DNA of 64,000 nt from Myxococcales bacterium (GCA_016793325.1 JAEUKI010000031.1:1-64000), one strand, 5' to 3'; shown: positions 48,649 through 57,907, counted from the first letter of the stretch. Numbers and translations are program-made. Notes: generated from the letters alone by a model not told the origin.

Positions 48649-50550
48649 TTGCGTGCGCTCTCGGCGCTCGTATTGCTCGCGCTCGTCCCGAGCTGCGGAT
48701 CGTCTCGCGCCAACGCGCTCGAGGACGCGTCGCTCGTCGCTCGAGGCGCCGATGGAGAGGCTCCGCGCGCGCCGAGCGACGACGCATCCGCCGCGATCAA
48801 CACGCAGCCAAATGGAACAAACCCGCGCGACGTCGCGCCGAGCGAGCGCACGCAGCGCGGTGAGTCGTGCGAGCGATGGAGCGCCGTCCGCGCAGAGCCG
48901 GGCGTCACGCGCTCGGGCAGCGCGCGGGGGCCCGCGTTCGAGCAGGTTTGGCAGACGCGACGAGGGCGTTGGCTCGCGGCGACGCGGCGAACGCTGTGCG
49001 CGAGCGACGATCAGGGCCAGACGTTTCAAGAGAAATTCACCGTGCGCGCGCCCGCTGAAATCTCCCTCGCGCAGACCGAGCGTCGCGGTCCGTGGCTCGC
49101 GGTCGCGCGCTCCGAGCGCACGCAACGCGAGATCGAGCAGGGCACGCCGTCGCGCGTGTTGAGCGCGTGGCTCTCGAACGACGACGAGGCGCGCTCGTTC
49201 GAGCCGCTCGCGTTGCCCGAGGCGCCGACGCCGATCCTCGCGGTCTTCACCGATCGCTTGGGAACGCTCTTCGCCAGCACCGAACGCGCGCTGTTTCGCC
49301 GCGCGCTCGACGAGTCGCGCTGGGAGGGCCCCCTCGCGTTGCCCGGTCGCGCGATGAAGACCATCGACGCGTGCGGGCGCGTGTTGCTCGCGCAGAGCAC
49401 GGTCGACGAAGACGGCTCGTACTCGTTTCGCAGCTTCGATCGCGGCCGACGCTGGCACCCGTTTCGATTGGGCGTGATCGGGATCAACGACGATCGCGCG
49501 ATCGTTCGGTGCCTCGGGGCGCGCGGCGCGATCGAGGCGGGGCGCGGCCCGTTGCCTTCGCACTGGAGCTTCGACGGCGGCCGCACGTGGAAGCCCGCTC
49601 CGTACGACGACCGTGCGCGCAGGCTCGCGCGCGAGCGGCCCGACGGAGCTTCGGCGGTGCGCTGTCGCACGGGCCCTGCGGACACGATCGAGTGCCAAGA
49701 CAACGCGCGAACGCGGCTCGTCGAGGGCTCGCGTCGCGACGTCGAGGTCTACGCGCCCGGCAGCTGCGAGCACGTCACGGCGCTCGACCTTCGAACGACC
49801 GTCGCCTTCGGCCCCTCGTGCGGGCTGCTCGTGTCGAAGGACCGCGGCGGACTGTGGTTTCAGCGCTCGGGCGCCGCAGTCGCGAGCGAGAGCAACGAGG
49901 ACGAGGGACGCGGAGGCTTCGTCGAGCGAACGTCGGCCTGGAGGCTCGACGGATCGATCTGGTGGACCTTCGATCAGGGCGCGCGTTGGTCACCGGTCGC
50001 GAGCGTGATCGGGCGAACGTTGCTCCACGGCGTGTTCGTCGATCGTCGGAGGGGCGTGTTCGTCACGAGCACGGGGTGGGTCGTCGCGACGCGCGACGGC
50101 GGGCGCAATTGGACCTACGTCCTGCGCGGCGAAGTCGAGCGCATCAGCGCCGAGGGCTCGATGGTGTACGTCACGACGCCGACGACGGTGCGCGTCTCGC
50201 CGGACGGCGGCGTGCACTGGTGGCTTCCGGGCGTGGGCTCGGGCGGCGCGCGCTTGCGCACGACGGTCGAGCGCGAAGGAGACGTGCGCCTCGTGCGCTT
50301 GAGCGACGGGTTCAAGGTCGAGCAACGCGGGCAGCGCATCGAGCTGAGCTCGAGCGGCAACGGCGAGCGCGCGCAGCTCGCCACGATCGAAGAGCGCGCC
50401 ACGGTGCTCGTCGCCGCCGATCGCGACGCGCGCGGCGCGATTCGCGTGCTCTTGTCGGACGGAACGATCTTGTCCCGCGCCGCGACCGCGAGCCGCCGCG
50501 ACGGCCCTCGCCGTCGCGTGAGCGACGCGCGCCGAAGGAGTCGACGGTGA
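48649..50550 (+). CDS. Lipoprotein with Asp-box (BNR) beta-propeller
   Basis: A 633-aa protein. TTG at 48649 gives a compact lipoprotein signal (MRALSALVLLALVPSC, Cys16); a GTG at 48523 would overlap the SurA-like gene by 53 bases and add an Arg-rich stretch, so it is less likely. At least six Asp-box motifs of the form S/T-x-D-x-G-x-x-W/F are spread over the protein: SDDQGQTF, SFDRGRRW, SFDGGRTW, SKDRGGLW, TFDQGARW, TRDGGRNW, SPDGGVHW. They occur in sialidases, sortilin and photosynthesis-assembly propellers; no sialidase catalytic set is seen. Likely a surface binding protein. Coupled by GTGA to the next gene. Confidence 0.85.
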   Translation: MRALSALVLLALVPSCGSSRANALEDASLVARGADGEAPRAPSDDASAAINTQPNGTNPRDVAPSERTQRGESCERWSAVRAEPGVTRSGSARGPAFEQVWQTRRGRWLAATRRTLCASDDQGQTFQEKFTVRAPAEISLAQTERRGPWLAVARSERTQREIEQGTPSRVLSAWLSNDDEARSFEPLALPEAPTPILAVFTDRLGTLFASTERALFRRALDESRWEGPLALPGRAMKTIDACGRVLLAQSTVDEDGSYSFRSFDRGRRWHPFRLGVIGINDDRAIVRCLGARGAIEAGRGPLPSHWSFDGGRTWKPAPYDDRARRLARERPDGASAVRCRTGPADTIECQDNARTRLVEGSRRDVEVYAPGSCEHVTALDLRTTVAFGPSCGLLVSKDRGGLWFQRSGAAVASESNEDEGRGGFVERTSAWRLDGSIWWTFDQGARWSPVASVIGRTLLHGVFVDRRRGVFVTSTGWVVATRDGGRNWTYVLRGEVERISAEGSMVYVTTPTTVRVSPDGGVHWWLPGVGSGGARLRTTVEREGDVRLVRLSDGFKVEQRGQRIELSSSGNGERAQLATIEERATVLVAADRDARGAIRVLLSDGTILSRAATASRRDGPRRRVSDARRRSRR

Positions 50551-51941
50551 ACGACAGGACCGTGGGCGACGGGCTCACTGCGCTCGCGCGCGCGATGCGC
50601 GCGCACCTCGGGGCGAACGCCAAGGTGTTCGAGGTGGGCGGCGACGGCGCGCGACGCGCGGCGCGGGCGCTCGCGATGGAGGGCGTCGCGATCGAGCCTG
50701 CTCACGGAGAAGCGTCCGTGGCCGCCGCGGTGGGCGCGCGGGCGGGCGGAGCGATGGTGTGGCTGCTCGCGAGCGGAAGCGCCACGGAGCTCGCCGCGCG
50801 CGCGATGCGCGACGCGCGACGCGCGGAAGCGGGCTCGCTTCGCGTCGTGATCCCGTCGCACGGGGACGACGTGGGAGCGCTCGTTCCGCTGGCGGACGGC
50901 GCGGACCTCGCGGCGCTCGACGGGGCGCCGTGCGCGCGTCGCGTCGCCGAGAGCGCACACGAAATCGAGTCGCTCGTCCGCGAAGCAGCGGCGCCCGACG
51001 AACGCGCGCGCGACGCGAAGACCTCGACCGCGATCGTCTTCGATTTTCGCGCGATCGGCCTGCGCATCGCATCGCTCGCGCACGATCCCGCCCTCGACGC
51101 GCGAGACGCTCCCTTGTCTGCGCGCGTCGCGCTCGTGTCGTCCGGCTCGTTCGAGAGCGCCCGCGCCGCGTCGCGATGGTTAACGGATTCTTCTGTCTCT
51201 TGTGTCACGATTCGCGCGGGAGCCGGTGCGCCTTCGAGCGAGCAGATGTCCTTGCTCGAGCGCGTCGAGGTGGCGGTCGTTCACGAGCTCGGGGCGCCGT
51301 TCGACCCTGCGCGGTGGGCGCTCGCGCGATGGGCCGAGCGCGCGATGCCGCGCGCGAAGCTCGTGTTGTTGGCGAGCGGACCGGCGTCGGCGTCCGCGTT
51401 TTGTCAGGCCGTCGCGAGCGAGAGCTCGATGCGTCGCGCGGCGCTCCAGGCGGCGTCTCGGTCGCTCTCGGTGCAGCTCGTCGGTCCGCCGTCGACGCGG
51501 TTCGCCGCGGTCGAAGCGGCGCTCGAAGCGTTGACGGACGCGGGGCTCGCGCCGTCGGCCGAGTGTGTCGAGCCGACGCACGCGCGAATCGACTGCGACG
51601 CAGGGCCCGCGGGCGCGACGGGGACGAGCGGTTGGGTGCTGATCGTTCCGGGACTCAGCGTGCAGGCGCCGATCGAGCCGAGCCTTCGCGGCGGGGCGAT
51701 GATCGCGGAGGCGGCCCTCGGGTCGCCGTTGCTCGCGCGCGAAAGCGCGATTGTGCCGGGGCCCGAGGACCAAGCGGCGCTCGCGGTCGCGGCGGTGCAC
51801 GCCGAGCTCGAGCTGCGCGAAAACCAGCATTCTAGCGAGGCGATCGCAAAAGTAGCCGCTGCGTTGGACCGGGCTCGGGGTGGGGGTTCACCGTGGGCGG
51901 AGGTGCGCGCGAGGTCGTTGCACCTCCGGTCGCTGCGTTGA
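50547..51941 (+). CDS. Cytosolic protein of unknown function, weakly 2-oxoacid:ferredoxin oxidoreductase-like
   Basis: A 464-aa protein without signal peptide. GTG start 50547 has AAGGAG six bases upstream and overlaps the preceding stop. The N-terminal part (EVGGDGARRAARALAMEGV, then EPAHGEASVAAAVGARAGGAMVWLLASG) has the look of the pyrimidine-binding domain of thiamine-dependent ferredoxin oxidoreductases, and a later segment (VVHELGAPFDPARWALARW) resembles their domain II. Key cofactor residues cannot be confirmed and no partner subunit or ferredoxin gene is adjacent. I would treat it as unassigned. It lies 141 bases upstream of mglB. Confidence 0.6.
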   Translation: MNDRTVGDGLTALARAMRAHLGANAKVFEVGGDGARRAARALAMEGVAIEPAHGEASVAAAVGARAGGAMVWLLASGSATELAARAMRDARRAEAGSLRVVIPSHGDDVGALVPLADGADLAALDGAPCARRVAESAHEIESLVREAAAPDERARDAKTSTAIVFDFRAIGLRIASLAHDPALDARDAPLSARVALVSSGSFESARAASRWLTDSSVSCVTIRAGAGAPSSEQMSLLERVEVAVVHELGAPFDPARWALARWAERAMPRAKLVLLASGPASASAFCQAVASESSMRRAALQAASRSLSVQLVGPPSTRFAAVEAALEALTDAGLAPSAECVEPTHARIDCDAGPAGATGTSGWVLIVPGLSVQAPIEPSLRGGAMIAEAALGSPLLARESAIVPGPEDQAALAVAAVHAELELRENQHSSEAIAKVAAALDRARGGGSPWAEVRARSLHLRSLR

Positions 51942-51944
51942 GGC

Positions 51945-51974
51945 TTGCTGCGCGGGGTGACGCTCTGGTATCTC
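51945..51974 (+). promoter_or_regulatory. Candidate mglBA promoter
   Basis: TTGCTG (51945-51950) and TATCTC (51969-51974) are separated by 18 bases, a fair sigma-70-type pair in GC-rich DNA. Transcription would start near 51981, leaving a leader of about 100 bases before the mglB ATG. Sequence resemblance only. Confidence 0.4.
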
Positions 51975-52082
51975 CGAACGCGACGCAGTGGAAACCCGGT
52001 CGGCGCACACGCACAGAGCGTTCGTTGAACGACCGGCAGAGCTGACAGCGACGCGTCCATCGTGGATGGCGGAGGCGAGACG

Positions 52083-52562
52083 ATGAATCCGCAGATGGTG
52101 ATGTACGAAGAGGAGTTCAACCAGATCCAGGCCGTCGTCGAGCGGCTGGTGAAGGAAGCGAACGCCAAGGTCGTTTTCATCGTCGACAAGAACGGCCAAT
52201 TGATCGCGGCCGCTGGCGACACCGAGAACTTGGACACGACCTCGCTTGCCTCGCTCACGGCCGGCAACATCGCCGCCACGGGCGGGATGGCCCGGCTGCT
52301 TCGCGAAAACGAGTTCGCGACGCAGTACCACGAGGGTGAGAAGGCCAACATTCACATCCAGCTCGTGGGCAATCGAGTCATCCTCGTGGTGATCTTCGAC
52401 GCCCGCTCGTCGCTGGGCCTCGTTCGCCTGCGTGTTCGCAGGGCGTCGGACGAGCTCAACGCGATCTTCGAGGCGCTGCTCACCAAGGTTCAGAGCCCCG
52501 ATCGCAACGATGTCCTGACGGAGATCACCGACGCGGACATCGACAACCTCTTCAACGACTGA
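52083..52562 (+). CDS. mglB: Roadblock/LC7 protein MglB, GTPase-activating partner of MglA
   Basis: A 159-aa Roadblock/LC7 domain protein. ATG 52083 has GGAGG seven bases upstream; an in-frame GTG at 52062 is less likely. Core strand-helix pattern: AVVERLVKEANAKVVFIVDKNGQLIAAAG; LASLTAGNIAATGGMARLLRENEF; IHIQLVGNRVILVVIFDARSSLGLVRLRVRRA. In Myxococcus xanthus MglB stimulates GTP hydrolysis by MglA and sits at the lagging pole, setting front-rear polarity for gliding and pili. The gene order mglB-mglA with a 54-base gap is the family's usual order. The C-terminal acidic tail (TEITDADIDNLFND) is also typical. Confidence 0.96.
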   Translation: MNPQMVMYEEEFNQIQAVVERLVKEANAKVVFIVDKNGQLIAAAGDTENLDTTSLASLTAGNIAATGGMARLLRENEFATQYHEGEKANIHIQLVGNRVILVVIFDARSSLGLVRLRVRRASDELNAIFEALLTKVQSPDRNDVLTEITDADIDNLFND

Positions 52563-52616
52563 CCACGAAAACAGAAGCCGCTCCCTCGGGCGACGCGCGA
52601 GAAAGGTCCTGGTCGT

Positions 52617-53213
52617 ATGTCGTTCATCAACTACCTGTCGCGAGAGATCAACTGCAAGCTCGTCTACTACGGGCCGGGTCTCTGCGGCAAAACGACGAAT
52701 CTGCAGTTCATCTACAACAAGACTGCGCCCGAGGCGAAGGGCAAGATGATCTCGCTCGCCACCGAGCAAGAGCGCACGCTCTTCTTCGACTTCCTGCCGA
52801 TTTCGCTCGGTGAAATCCGCGGTTTTCGCACGCGCTTCCACCTGTACACCGTCCCCGGCCAGGTCTTCTACGACGCGTCGCGAAAGCTGATCTTGAAGGG
52901 CGTCGACGGAGTCATCTTCGTCGCCGACTCGCAGATCGAGCGCATGGAAGCGAACATCGAGTCGATGGAGAACCTCCGCACCAACCTCGCGGAGCAAGGC
53001 TACTCGCTCGACAAGATCCCGTTCGTCATCCAGTACAACAAGCGCGACCTGCCCAGCGCGGCTCCGATCGAAGAGCTGCGCCAAGCGCTCAACGCGAACA
53101 ACGTCCCCGAGTACGAAGCGGTGGCGGCCAAGGGTGACGGCGTGTTCGACACGCTCAAGGCCATCACGAAGCTCGTGCTCACCGAGCTCAAGAAGGGCTC
53201 GGGCCAGCAGTAG
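52617..53213 (+). CDS. mglA: Small Ras-like GTPase MglA
   Basis: A 198-aa cytosolic GTPase. P-loop GPGLCGKT 19-26, TVPGQ 78-82 in place of the DxxG of Ras-type switch II, NKRD 141-144 for guanine specificity. The TVPGQ motif and the overall length mark bacterial MglA. GTP-bound MglA defines the leading pole and engages motility complexes in gliding myxobacteria. A palindromic stem lies 41 bases after the stop. Paired with mglB upstream. Confidence 0.97.
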   Translation: MSFINYLSREINCKLVYYGPGLCGKTTNLQFIYNKTAPEAKGKMISLATEQERTLFFDFLPISLGEIRGFRTRFHLYTVPGQVFYDASRKLILKGVDGVIFVADSQIERMEANIESMENLRTNLAEQGYSLDKIPFVIQYNKRDLPSAAPIEELRQALNANNVPEYEAVAAKGDGVFDTLKAITKLVLTELKKGSGQQ

Positions 53214-53253
53214 GCGCAACGGGGGAGGGGAGTCGTCGGGGGAGCGAGCACGC

Positions 53254-53279
53254 CGCCATTCTCGAAATCGAGAATGGCG
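53254..53279. promoter_or_regulatory. Perfect 11-bp stem hairpin downstream of mglA
   Basis: CGCCATTCTCG-AAAT-CGAGAATGGCG is a perfect 11-bp inverted repeat with a 4-base loop. It may terminate mglBA transcription, though no T tract follows, or be an operator for the gene at 53373. It is much less GC-rich than its surroundings. Confidence 0.5.
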
Positions 53280-53372
53280 TACGCGCTGTGATTCGAGCGC
53301 TGTTGCGCCGGTGGACGAGCGCGCGTCCGAAGGGCGCGGTCACCGTTCGTCGCGCCGAGCGATGCGGCCCCA

Positions 53373-56078
53373 ATGGGACGATTTCAGGGGCGAAGAGAGA
53401 TTCTGATCGCGGCGTGTGTCGTCGCGGCCCTCGCCGGATCGAGCGGACCGCGCAGCCCCTCGCCCGCCGCGCCGCGAGAAGCGCGGGTCGATCCCGCGAC
53501 AGAAGCGCCGACGCTCGCGCTTGGCGACTGGATCCCCGAGTGGCGGTCGGAGCCCCTCGTCGTCGAGTCGACGCCCGAGCGCACGCTGCTCGTTCAGGGG
53601 AGCGTGCGCGCGATCGTCCACGATGACGGGCGGATCGAGCTCGGTCGAGAGCGACCGCGACACGTGATTCGATCGTGGTTTCGAAGCGGGCAGGGGCGCT
53701 GGGTGTTCGTCACGTCCGACGGGTTGGTGCTTTCTGCGCAAACGTTCACGGCCGCGTTCGAGACGCGCGCAGAGCTTCCGAGCGAGCCCGACGACGCGCC
53801 CACGCGAAGCGGCTTCGCGTGGATCGCCGCGGTCCGAACGGACGGATCGCGTTGGTGGAGCCTTCGAGATCCCGCCCATCCGCGACGCGCGGACATCGAT
53901 TCGCTCGAAGCCATCGCCGACGTCCAGTGGCTCGCGGACGGACGAGAGATCGCCGTGTCGCAAGCCGGCCGCGTGCTCCTCCGCAGCGCGCACGACGAGT
54001 GGCGCCCCGTCGCGCTCGCCGGCGACTTGGCGTTGAATTTGAAAATAGACCCACAATTCAACGTCGAGGTCGTGGGCCTCCGCCACCGCTGGAGGCTGCG
54101 CGGTGACGCGCTCGTGCGCAGCGACGCGGCGCTCGCAGACCCGCAGGCCCCACCGCAAACCGCGTGGCGAATCGCACGGTGGAACGACTTCTGGCGTCGC
54201 GCGCTCTGGTCCGCGACGAGCGCTTGGTCCTCCGCGGATGTCCGCGTACCCGTACACGTGTACCTCTCGTTGCCCGGGCGTTATGCGGAGGCCGAGACCA
54301 TCGACGGCCGTCGCCGAGCGTTCGGCCTCGAGCTCGCGTCGACAAACGTCGGTCCCTTTGGCCCGGGCGGCGTCGCGTACGAGGTCTCGAATCCCTTCGC
54401 TGCGAGGCGCTTTGTCGTTCGAGGTCTCGACGGGACGCTTCGAGACGACGTCACGTTTCCCGAAGCGCTGCTGATCGATACACCGCTCTTCGCGAGCGAC
54501 GCGAGCGTCGTCGCCCTGCCACACGAGGACGGAACTGTCCCGTGGTGGTCGCGCGCGACAGGGTGGCGCTCGTCGTCGTTTGCGTCGTCGATTCGCTGGC
54601 GATCCACTGGCGAATCCGCGTTGTTCGGCGACGATGACACCGGGCTCGTACGTGCTGCGTTGCGCGCCGACATCCCCACGGCCACGATGACGACGCGGTT
54701 CGACTCGCTAGGACTCGATTTTGTGGGCGGCGCAAAGGTCGCGGCCTTCGGCGCAGCGGGGCCCGTGCGTTCGTGGCTCGTCGCTTCGAAGAGCGACCCG
54801 TCGCGTTGCGTCGCGCTGGTCGATGACGGCCACCACGTCGCGCGAGTCACCGTGCCCGACTGCGCGCTGCTCGACGAAGTTCTCTTTGCGGATCCGTCGT
54901 TCGGCGTCGTCGCAAACGAGAGCGAGTTTCGAGTCACGCGCGACGGCGCTCACTGGCAGTCCTTCGCGCGCGAATACTGTGCTCACTGCAGCTCAGCGTC
55001 TGGTGCGAACTCGATTCTGCTCGCGCAGGACGGGATCGTCGTGCCTCCGTCGCATCGCGTGTCGAGAGCGATCGAGGCGAGCGACGCTGGCATCATTCGC
55101 CGCGCCGCCGGGATTGACGGTGACGAGTACGTGCCTCCGTCGAGCGTGCATCCCAGCGTCGATTGCCGTTCGATTCGAGCTTCGACGACGGCGAGCTTCG
55201 CGAGCCCTGGCGCCCGGTTGATGGTCGTCGATGACGCTTCTGGCCCTGAAGCGTCGGTGCGCTGGCGCGCGAACGGCGGCCCGATACGCAGGTGGGCTGG
55301 CGTCGCTCCGTGGGAGCGCAGCCGAGCGGGCGACTCGGTCACGTGGACGCCGCGCGTGCTCGATGATCGCGGCGCGGTGTTCGAGCGCTGTGTGCACCGC
55401 GAGGACGCGCTGGCGCAGTGCGCGGTTTACATGGCCTCGCCTGCGGGCGTGTTGGTCGACGTCGCGTTTCAGTCACGCCCCACAGCCATCGCGTTGAACG
55501 ACGTCGTCGTCGAGCGTTCGGACGGCGGCGTTGTCTTCTTCTTGGGGACGCGCGACGAGCGCGGCTACGCGCAGTGGCAGCAGCGACGATGGGACGGCTC
55601 GATCGTTGCGTGGGGCGAAATGCTGGTTGATTCGTGGGTGCACGGGCTCGCGAAGACCGAGCGCGGGTGGGGTGTCGTGCTCGAACGTGGCGGGCGCTCG
55701 GTGTTTCGAGCGTTCGCGGACAACGCCGATGAGTGGTTCGACGCCGAGGTCGGCGAAGCGTGCGGCGGCCCCATCGATGACGAGCGCATCTTCTACGCTC
55801 GAATCGGCGCGCCTCGAGTGACGTTCGACGATGACGAGGCGAGCGGCGTCGTCGCGGAGCTTCGCCCGTCGAACGGAGTTTGGTGTGTGTCGCAGCTGCG
55901 CACCGCGACGGGCGGAATCGCCCTGACGCCGGCGAGTGGATTCGATCTTTCGCTTCGGCCCGCGCGCGATGGTCGGTTCTTTGGCGATGTGACCCACGTT
56001 CGCGACGGACGGATCGAACGACGCGCGCTGCAGTGCACGCGCGTGTGGCGGGACGGTCGGATGCACGCAATCATCTGA
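53373..56078 (+). CDS. Large exported protein or lipoprotein of unknown function
   Basis: A 901-aa protein. N-terminus MGRFQGRREILIAACVVAALAGSS has a basic n-region and hydrophobic core; a lipobox-like IAAC puts a lipid-anchored Cys at 15, otherwise signal peptidase I would cut after about residue 23. The mature protein is Trp-rich and beta-rich with many short repeated strands (GRWVFVTSDGLVLSA; VQWLADGREIAVSQAGRVLLRS; WWSRATGWRS; ESEFRVTRDGAHWQSF). One motif, TRDGAHW, looks like an Asp box. The pattern suggests a multi-blade propeller, possibly a distant relative of the Asp-box lipoprotein at 48649. Codon positions show normal GC bias. No neighbour explains its job. Confidence 0.75.
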   Translation: MGRFQGRREILIAACVVAALAGSSGPRSPSPAAPREARVDPATEAPTLALGDWIPEWRSEPLVVESTPERTLLVQGSVRAIVHDDGRIELGRERPRHVIRSWFRSGQGRWVFVTSDGLVLSAQTFTAAFETRAELPSEPDDAPTRSGFAWIAAVRTDGSRWWSLRDPAHPRRADIDSLEAIADVQWLADGREIAVSQAGRVLLRSAHDEWRPVALAGDLALNLKIDPQFNVEVVGLRHRWRLRGDALVRSDAALADPQAPPQTAWRIARWNDFWRRALWSATSAWSSADVRVPVHVYLSLPGRYAEAETIDGRRRAFGLELASTNVGPFGPGGVAYEVSNPFAARRFVVRGLDGTLRDDVTFPEALLIDTPLFASDASVVALPHEDGTVPWWSRATGWRSSSFASSIRWRSTGESALFGDDDTGLVRAALRADIPTATMTTRFDSLGLDFVGGAKVAAFGAAGPVRSWLVASKSDPSRCVALVDDGHHVARVTVPDCALLDEVLFADPSFGVVANESEFRVTRDGAHWQSFAREYCAHCSSASGANSILLAQDGIVVPPSHRVSRAIEASDAGIIRRAAGIDGDEYVPPSSVHPSVDCRSIRASTTASFASPGARLMVVDDASGPEASVRWRANGGPIRRWAGVAPWERSRAGDSVTWTPRVLDDRGAVFERCVHREDALAQCAVYMASPAGVLVDVAFQSRPTAIALNDVVVERSDGGVVFFLGTRDERGYAQWQQRRWDGSIVAWGEMLVDSWVHGLAKTERGWGVVLERGGRSVFRAFADNADEWFDAEVGEACGGPIDDERIFYARIGAPRVTFDDDEASGVVAELRPSNGVWCVSQLRTATGGIALTPASGFDLSLRPARDGRFFGDVTHVRDGRIERRALQCTRVWRDGRMHAII

Positions 56079-56176
56079 GCGCCGATCGCGACGGCGACGA
56101 TTCGCGCTGCGGATTGCGTTCCGCTCGCCTTGCGTTCGTCCCGCGTGCGCTACGCTCGGTGCTCGTCGGCGCTTCG

Positions 56177-56842
56177 ATGGACCATCCGCTTCTCACCGCT
56201 GGTGTGCTCGTGTGCCTCGTCGCGCTCTACGCGGCGTTCGCGACGCGGGCGCAGCTCCTGCTCGATTGGCCTGCGCGCAAGGTGCGCCTTCGCGACGGCA
56301 GCAAGTCTTCGCACGGACCGTTTCGCGCCCTCGAGCACACGGGCGAAAAGGACGTGGGCGCGGGCCCTCCGTGGCCTGTCCATCTCACGGCGCTGCTCGG
56401 TCACGGGATCTCTCCGCTGAGCTTCTTCGTCACCGTGGGCATCTGGAGCTACGCGTGGACCGCGGTCTCGAAGGACTCCGATCCGAGCAGCAATTTGCCC
56501 GGGGTCGTCGTGCTCGTCGCGGTGGTCGTCGCGTTCGTCCTCGGGCGGCACCAGTGGCGCGGCTCGACGGTGTCGCTCACGACGGATTTCGCCGCCGCGA
56601 GAGCGCACACGGCGCGCGCGGTCGCCGGTCGCCTCGTGGTCGATGCTGTTCCGATCGCGCTCATGGTCGCGGCCTCGGGCGCGGATCGAGACTACGTCGC
56701 GTTGGCGATGGGGTACGCGATTCCCACGGTGCACGCGCTGCTCGCGCTGCTCGCGGTGATCGTCTGCAAGCGACACTACGAAGCGGCCGCGGTGGCGCTC
56801 GAAGAGCGGAGGACCGCCACGTTCGGCGAGATCCCTCGTTGA
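56177..56842 (+). CDS. Polytopic membrane protein, function unknown
   Basis: A 221-aa protein with about five membrane segments (4-22, 78-96, 107-123, 152-167, 175-196). A cytosolic or periplasmic loop (30-75) contains WPARKVRLRDGSKSSHGPFRALEHTG. No transporter signature. Start ATG 56177. It is 98 bases after the large exported protein and its stop is 18 bases from the convergent cytochrome gene. Confidence 0.75.
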   Translation: MDHPLLTAGVLVCLVALYAAFATRAQLLLDWPARKVRLRDGSKSSHGPFRALEHTGEKDVGAGPPWPVHLTALLGHGISPLSFFVTVGIWSYAWTAVSKDSDPSSNLPGVVVLVAVVVAFVLGRHQWRGSTVSLTTDFAAARAHTARAVAGRLVVDAVPIALMVAASGADRDYVALAMGYAIPTVHALLALLAVIVCKRHYEAAAVALEERRTATFGEIPR

Positions 56843-56860
56843 GCGTTGCGACGCGCGCGA

Positions 56861-57412
56861 CTACGGCGCGCCGATGTCGATCCAGCGCACGATCCGCCGA
56901 CGCTCTTCGCACGTGAGGTCCGGCGGCGGGTTGAACGGCATGGAGTTGAACACGCCGACCACGTTGCGAATCAGCGGAAGGTTCATGCGCACGGTCGCCT
57001 CTTGGTCCCAGTCGAGTCCGATCGGGGCGCCGCCGCGCATTCCGCTGCCCAGCGTCGAGCTGTGGCATCGCGTGCACACGCGCGTGAGCAGCGGACCGAC
57101 GAACGCCGCGAACGTGTCACCCATGGCGGGCTCGCCCGCGGTTCCCTGCGGCGCACGAAGGACGGGGCACCCTCGGACGATCTCGACATCCGGCCGCGCG
57201 TCGTCCGCTGCGTCCGCCGCGTCCGCTGCCGCATCGGTAGGCGCGCTCGCGTCGGCGTCGCTGTTGGCGGTGGCGTCGGAGAGTGTCCCCGTGTCGGGCG
57301 CTGCTCCTTCGTCGACGACGTCGCGGCCTGCGTCGATCGGCGGCGAAGGAGGGGAGCAAGCCGCCGTGAACGACGCGACGAGAAGGACGAGCGAACAGCG
57401 TTTGAAACTCAC
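56861..57412 (-). CDS. c-type cytochrome lipoprotein
   Basis: A 183-aa lipoprotein with GTG start at 57412 (GAGG seven bases upstream) and lipobox TAAC, Cys19. An Asp/Ala-rich linker runs to about 75. The haem site is CTRCH 113-117, followed by SSTLGSGMRGGAPIGLDW, seen in the large group of haem proteins predicted on myxobacterial surfaces. A C-terminal CEERRRIVRWIDIGAP motif is the usual ending of such small cytochrome-like domains. Electron partners unknown. Confidence 0.87.
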   Translation of the reverse strand: MSFKRCSLVLLVASFTAACSPPSPPIDAGRDVVDEGAAPDTGTLSDATANSDADASAPTDAAADAADAADDARPDVEIVRGCPVLRAPQGTAGEPAMGDTFAAFVGPLLTRVCTRCHSSTLGSGMRGGAPIGLDWDQEATVRMNLPLIRNVVGVFNSMPFNPPPDLTCEERRRIVRWIDIGAP

Positions 57413-57631
57413 GTAGGGACCTCGCACTCGAGCAAGAAGCCAGCGCCGCGCTCGCGCCGACGGACGATCGCAGACTGTACGCCGCCCGCGGCGCAACGGT
57501 TGGCGCTCGTCGCGACGAAGCGGCGCCCGCGCGCTTGGCGGCGTGATTCGCTGGGTATTTCTTCGTGCGGCCGCGCGGTCGAGCGCGGGCGTGCGCCCCG
57601 TGAGCCTTGACGCCCTGGGCTGAGTTGCACC

Positions 57632-57907
57632 ATGAACCTCGCTATGGCTGCCCGCGTCGAAGTGTACGTAACCGACTACTGCCCCTATTGCGTTCGCGCC
57701 AAAGGACTGCTCAAGCGCAAGGGCGTCGCCTTCGAGGAGTACGACGTGACCGGGGACGACGCGAAGCGCGCGTGGCTCCTCGAGAAGACCGGACAACGGA
57801 CGGTCCCGCAGATCTTCATCAACGGCGTCTCCGTCGGCGGAAGCGACGACATCCACCGCCTCGACCGAGAAGGAAAGCTCGATTCGCTGCTACAAGCGAA
57901 CCCGTGA
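57632..57907 (+). CDS. Glutaredoxin
   Basis: A 91-aa class I glutaredoxin, active site Cys17-Pro-Tyr-Cys20 (TDYCPYCVRA), cis-Pro motif TVPQIFINGVSVGGSDDI for glutathione binding. An alternative ATG at 57644 would remove four residues. It reduces disulfides and glutathionylated proteins in the cytosol. Its stop overlaps the GTG start of the GH113-like gene by 4 bases, an unexpected coupling of a cytosolic redox protein to an exported glycosidase. Confidence 0.95.
   Translation: MNLAMAARVEVYVTDYCPYCVRAKGLLKRKGVAFEEYDVTGDDAKRAWLLEKTGQRTVPQIFINGVSVGGSDDIHRLDREGKLDSLLQANP

Noticed and set aside
49092..50546. Possible N-terminal extension of the 50547 gene by about 485 codons
   Set aside because: It overlaps the Asp-box lipoprotein in another frame and is Arg-rich; the GTG at 50547 has a strong ribosome site.
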